From Eggerthellaceae bacterium (GTDB taxonomy: Bacteria > Actinomycetota > Coriobacteriia > Coriobacteriales > Eggerthellaceae): a DNA stretch of 43,893 bases. Below are positions 42,804-43,893 of this stretch, one piece after another; position 1 is the stretch's first letter; each line of letters opens with the position of its first letter. A program made the translations under genes and the position numbers. The notes beneath the pieces are model-generated. The model was not told the origin of the DNA, did no database searches, and saw nothing but the letters and a program-made list of their open reading frames with translations. The stretch spans positions 1 through 43,893 of the forward strand of contig SUUI01000015.1 of assembly GCA_015062605.1 (NCBI GenBank). Direction: 5' to 3'.

Positions 42804-43682
42804 ATGACGGCACAAGATCAGACCTATGTAATTTTCGCAGACTCGGCTTGCGACTTAGAACCCGCAGTTCTCACGTCATGGGAAATCCCATGGTGTGGCC
42901 TCAGCTGCTCGAGCAATGGAATATTGCAGACCGGCTTCGATGGCGAAGCGGGCATAAAGTCCTTTTTCCAGCGTATGCGCGACGGTGAAGTGTTCAAAAC
43001 CTCCGCTGTGACCATCGGTGAATTCTCCGAAGGATTCTCCGAAGTGCTAGCCGAAGGGAAGGACATCCTCTATTTGGGCTTCTCTTCAGGTTTAAGCGCA
43101 ACCGTCGAAAGCGCAACGCAGGCAGCGGACCTGTTAAAGGAACAATATCCCGATCGACGCATACTCATCGTCGATACGCTTTGCGCCTCTGCAGGATACG
43201 GTTTGATTTTGTATCTCGCATGCCAGAAGCGCGATGCCGGCGCGACGATCGATGAAGTACGCGATTACGCCGAGGACATCAAGCTCAACATAACCCACCT
43301 GTTCACGGTCGATGATCTTGTCTATCTCAGGCGCGGCGGCAGGGTTAGCGGTGCATCCGCGACCATCGCGACCGCGCTTAACATCAAACCGGTTTTGCAT
43401 GTTGATGACGAAGGCAAGCTCGTTGGCATTTCCAAAGCTCATGGTCGAAAGAAAGCGCTCATGGCAATCGCAACACGGTACGGGAATCTCGCAAAGCATC
43501 CTTCTACCGGCCCTGTGTTCATCTCGCATGGTGATTGCATCGACGATGTCAACATGCTTGCCGCAATGCTCAATGAAAAATATGGTGTAGGCGTCGACCT
43601 CGTCAGCTATGTCGGTCCTGTCATCGGGGCCCACTCCGGACCAGGAACTTTAGCGCTCTTCTTCGAAGGCAAGCAACGTTAA
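42804..43682 (+). CDS. DegV family fatty-acid-binding protein
   Basis: A 292-residue protein of the DegV (FakB-like) family. These proteins bind a fatty acid and, in Firmicutes, present it to the kinase FakA. It has YVIFADSACDLEPAVL at the N-terminus, the KTSAVTIGEFSEGFSEVLAEGKDILYLGFSSGLSATVESA segment (a Ser/Thr-rich lipid headgroup site), VDTLCASAGYGLILYLA, and DDLVYLRRGGRVSG, the typical C-terminal-domain motif. The end SYVGPVIGAHSGPGTLALFFEGK is also characteristic. The start at 42804 is set by AAGGAG (42792-42797). No fakA gene is in the window. A strong inverted repeat follows. Confidence 0.93.
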   Translation: MTAQDQTYVIFADSACDLEPAVLTSWEIPWCGLSCSSNGILQTGFDGEAGIKSFFQRMRDGEVFKTSAVTIGEFSEGFSEVLAEGKDILYLGFSSGLSATVESATQAADLLKEQYPDRRILIVDTLCASAGYGLILYLACQKRDAGATIDEVRDYAEDIKLNITHLFTVDDLVYLRRGGRVSGASATIATALNIKPVLHVDDEGKLVGISKAHGRKKALMAIATRYGNLAKHPSTGPVFISHGDCIDDVNMLAAMLNEKYGVGVDLVSYVGPVIGAHSGPGTLALFFEGKQR

Positions 43683-43713
43683 CAGAGTTCTCGTCTTCTT
43701 ATAATCGATTATT

Positions 43714-43753
43714 GATACGCAAGGCCAGCCTTTATCGGCTGGCCTTGCGTATC
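43714..43753. terminator. 17-bp perfect inverted repeat after the DegV gene
   Basis: GATACGCAAGGCCAGCC (43714-43730) pairs perfectly with 43737-43753 around TTTATC. It lies between the DegV gene and the convergent rRNA operon. No T-tract is present on the plus strand. Confidence 0.75.
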
Positions 43754-43775
43754 TGATAGCTACATGAGAACCAAT

Positions 43776-43811
43776 AAAAAGGCCGAGGACCCGCGAATGC
43801 GGGTCCTCGGC
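43776..43811 (-). terminator. rRNA operon terminator
   Basis: On the minus strand GCCGAGGACCCGC (43811-43799 read as complement) pairs with 43794-43782 around a 4-nt loop, and five T residues follow after two bases (43780-43776). It lies 17 nt after the 5S rRNA 3' end. Confidence 0.88.
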
Positions 43812-43827
43812 GCTCCATAGAAAAACA

Positions 43828-43893
43828 TGCCCTGCGAGCACGACGTCCTATCCTCCCACGGACTGCACCGCAGTACTTTCGGCGATGGCGGGC
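43828..43893 (-). rRNA. rrf: 5S ribosomal RNA, 3' part (cut by the window edge)
   Basis: The minus strand reads GCCCGCCATCGCCGAAAGTA, then CGGTGCAGTCCGTGGGAGGA and TAGGACGTCGTGCTCGCAGGGC. The GGGAGGATAGGACG segment is the conserved 3' domain of 5S rRNA and the end GCTCGCAGGGC is the 3' side of the terminal helix. About half of the molecule lies beyond the right edge. It implies an rRNA operon on the minus strand that ends here. Confidence 0.9.

Noticed and set aside
1-43893. CRISPR array, insertion sequences, prophage or defence island
   Set aside because: No regularly spaced repeats, transposase, integrase or phage genes were seen; the gene content is mostly housekeeping and metabolic.

Overview
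The window is a bacterial chromosome segment of intermediate G+C content with dense genes on both strands. Gene content points to an anaerobic actinobacterium of the class Coriobacteriia, most likely the Eggerthellaceae. The indications are LysRS and RpoC with unusual C-terminal extensions, Tat secretion, DUF169, DUF4230 and DUF1836 proteins, an AKTGD-type cell-wall sorting tail and a lone 2[4Fe-4S] ferredoxin. This placement is inference; no single marker proves it. The right edge enters the 3' end of a 5S rRNA gene, so an rRNA operon lies beyond the window on the minus strand.

Layout. 1-3.4 kb (minus): tatA, greA, lysS and the 5' part of an MFS drug transporter. 3.5-5.9 kb (plus): tRNA-Pro(CGG), a family 2 glycosyltransferase and an arsenite methyltransferase. 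5.9-9.0 kb (minus): a DUF4230 protein, an asparagine-synthetase homologue without its glutaminase nucleophile, and a YfcE-type phosphodiesterase. 9.2-12.5 kb (plus): a DUF169 protein, a monoglyceride-lipase-like hydrolase and glycerol kinase. 12.6-13.6 kb (minus): a GNAT acetyltransferase and a YegP-like protein. 13.8-15.8 kb (plus): a ZTP riboswitch with an overlapping terminator, then a PurO-type IMP cyclohydrolase and a stand-alone AICAR transformylase. These two enzymes together replace bifunctional PurH. A ferredoxin follows. 16.2-22.3 kb (minus): class B sortase, purM, purN and a 982-residue wall-anchored surface protein. 22.5-24.9 kb (plus): polyphosphate kinase. 25-35.3 kb (minus): uvrB, rpoB, rpoC. 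35.4-42.5 kb (minus): an XRE/superoxide-reductase-like/TipAS fusion regulator, then NAD(P)-isocitrate dehydrogenase, aconitase and a GNAT protein as an operon, a HEAT-like protein and a DUF1836 regulator. 42.7-43.7 kb (plus): a DegV fatty-acid-binding protein.

Main points of interest. (1) The beta-prime subunit ends in a domain that closely resembles the C-terminal domain of RNA polymerase alpha, with the UP-element-contacting Arg and Asn conserved. (2) The ZTP riboswitch controls a split PurH pathway. (3) LysRS carries the C-terminal tRNA-binding domain normally found on MetRS. (4) One regulator fuses an XRE helix-turn-helix, a desulfoferrodoxin-like iron module and a TipAS drug-binding domain. 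(5) An AsnB homologue has lost the glutaminase N-terminus. No CRISPR array, insertion sequence or prophage was seen.
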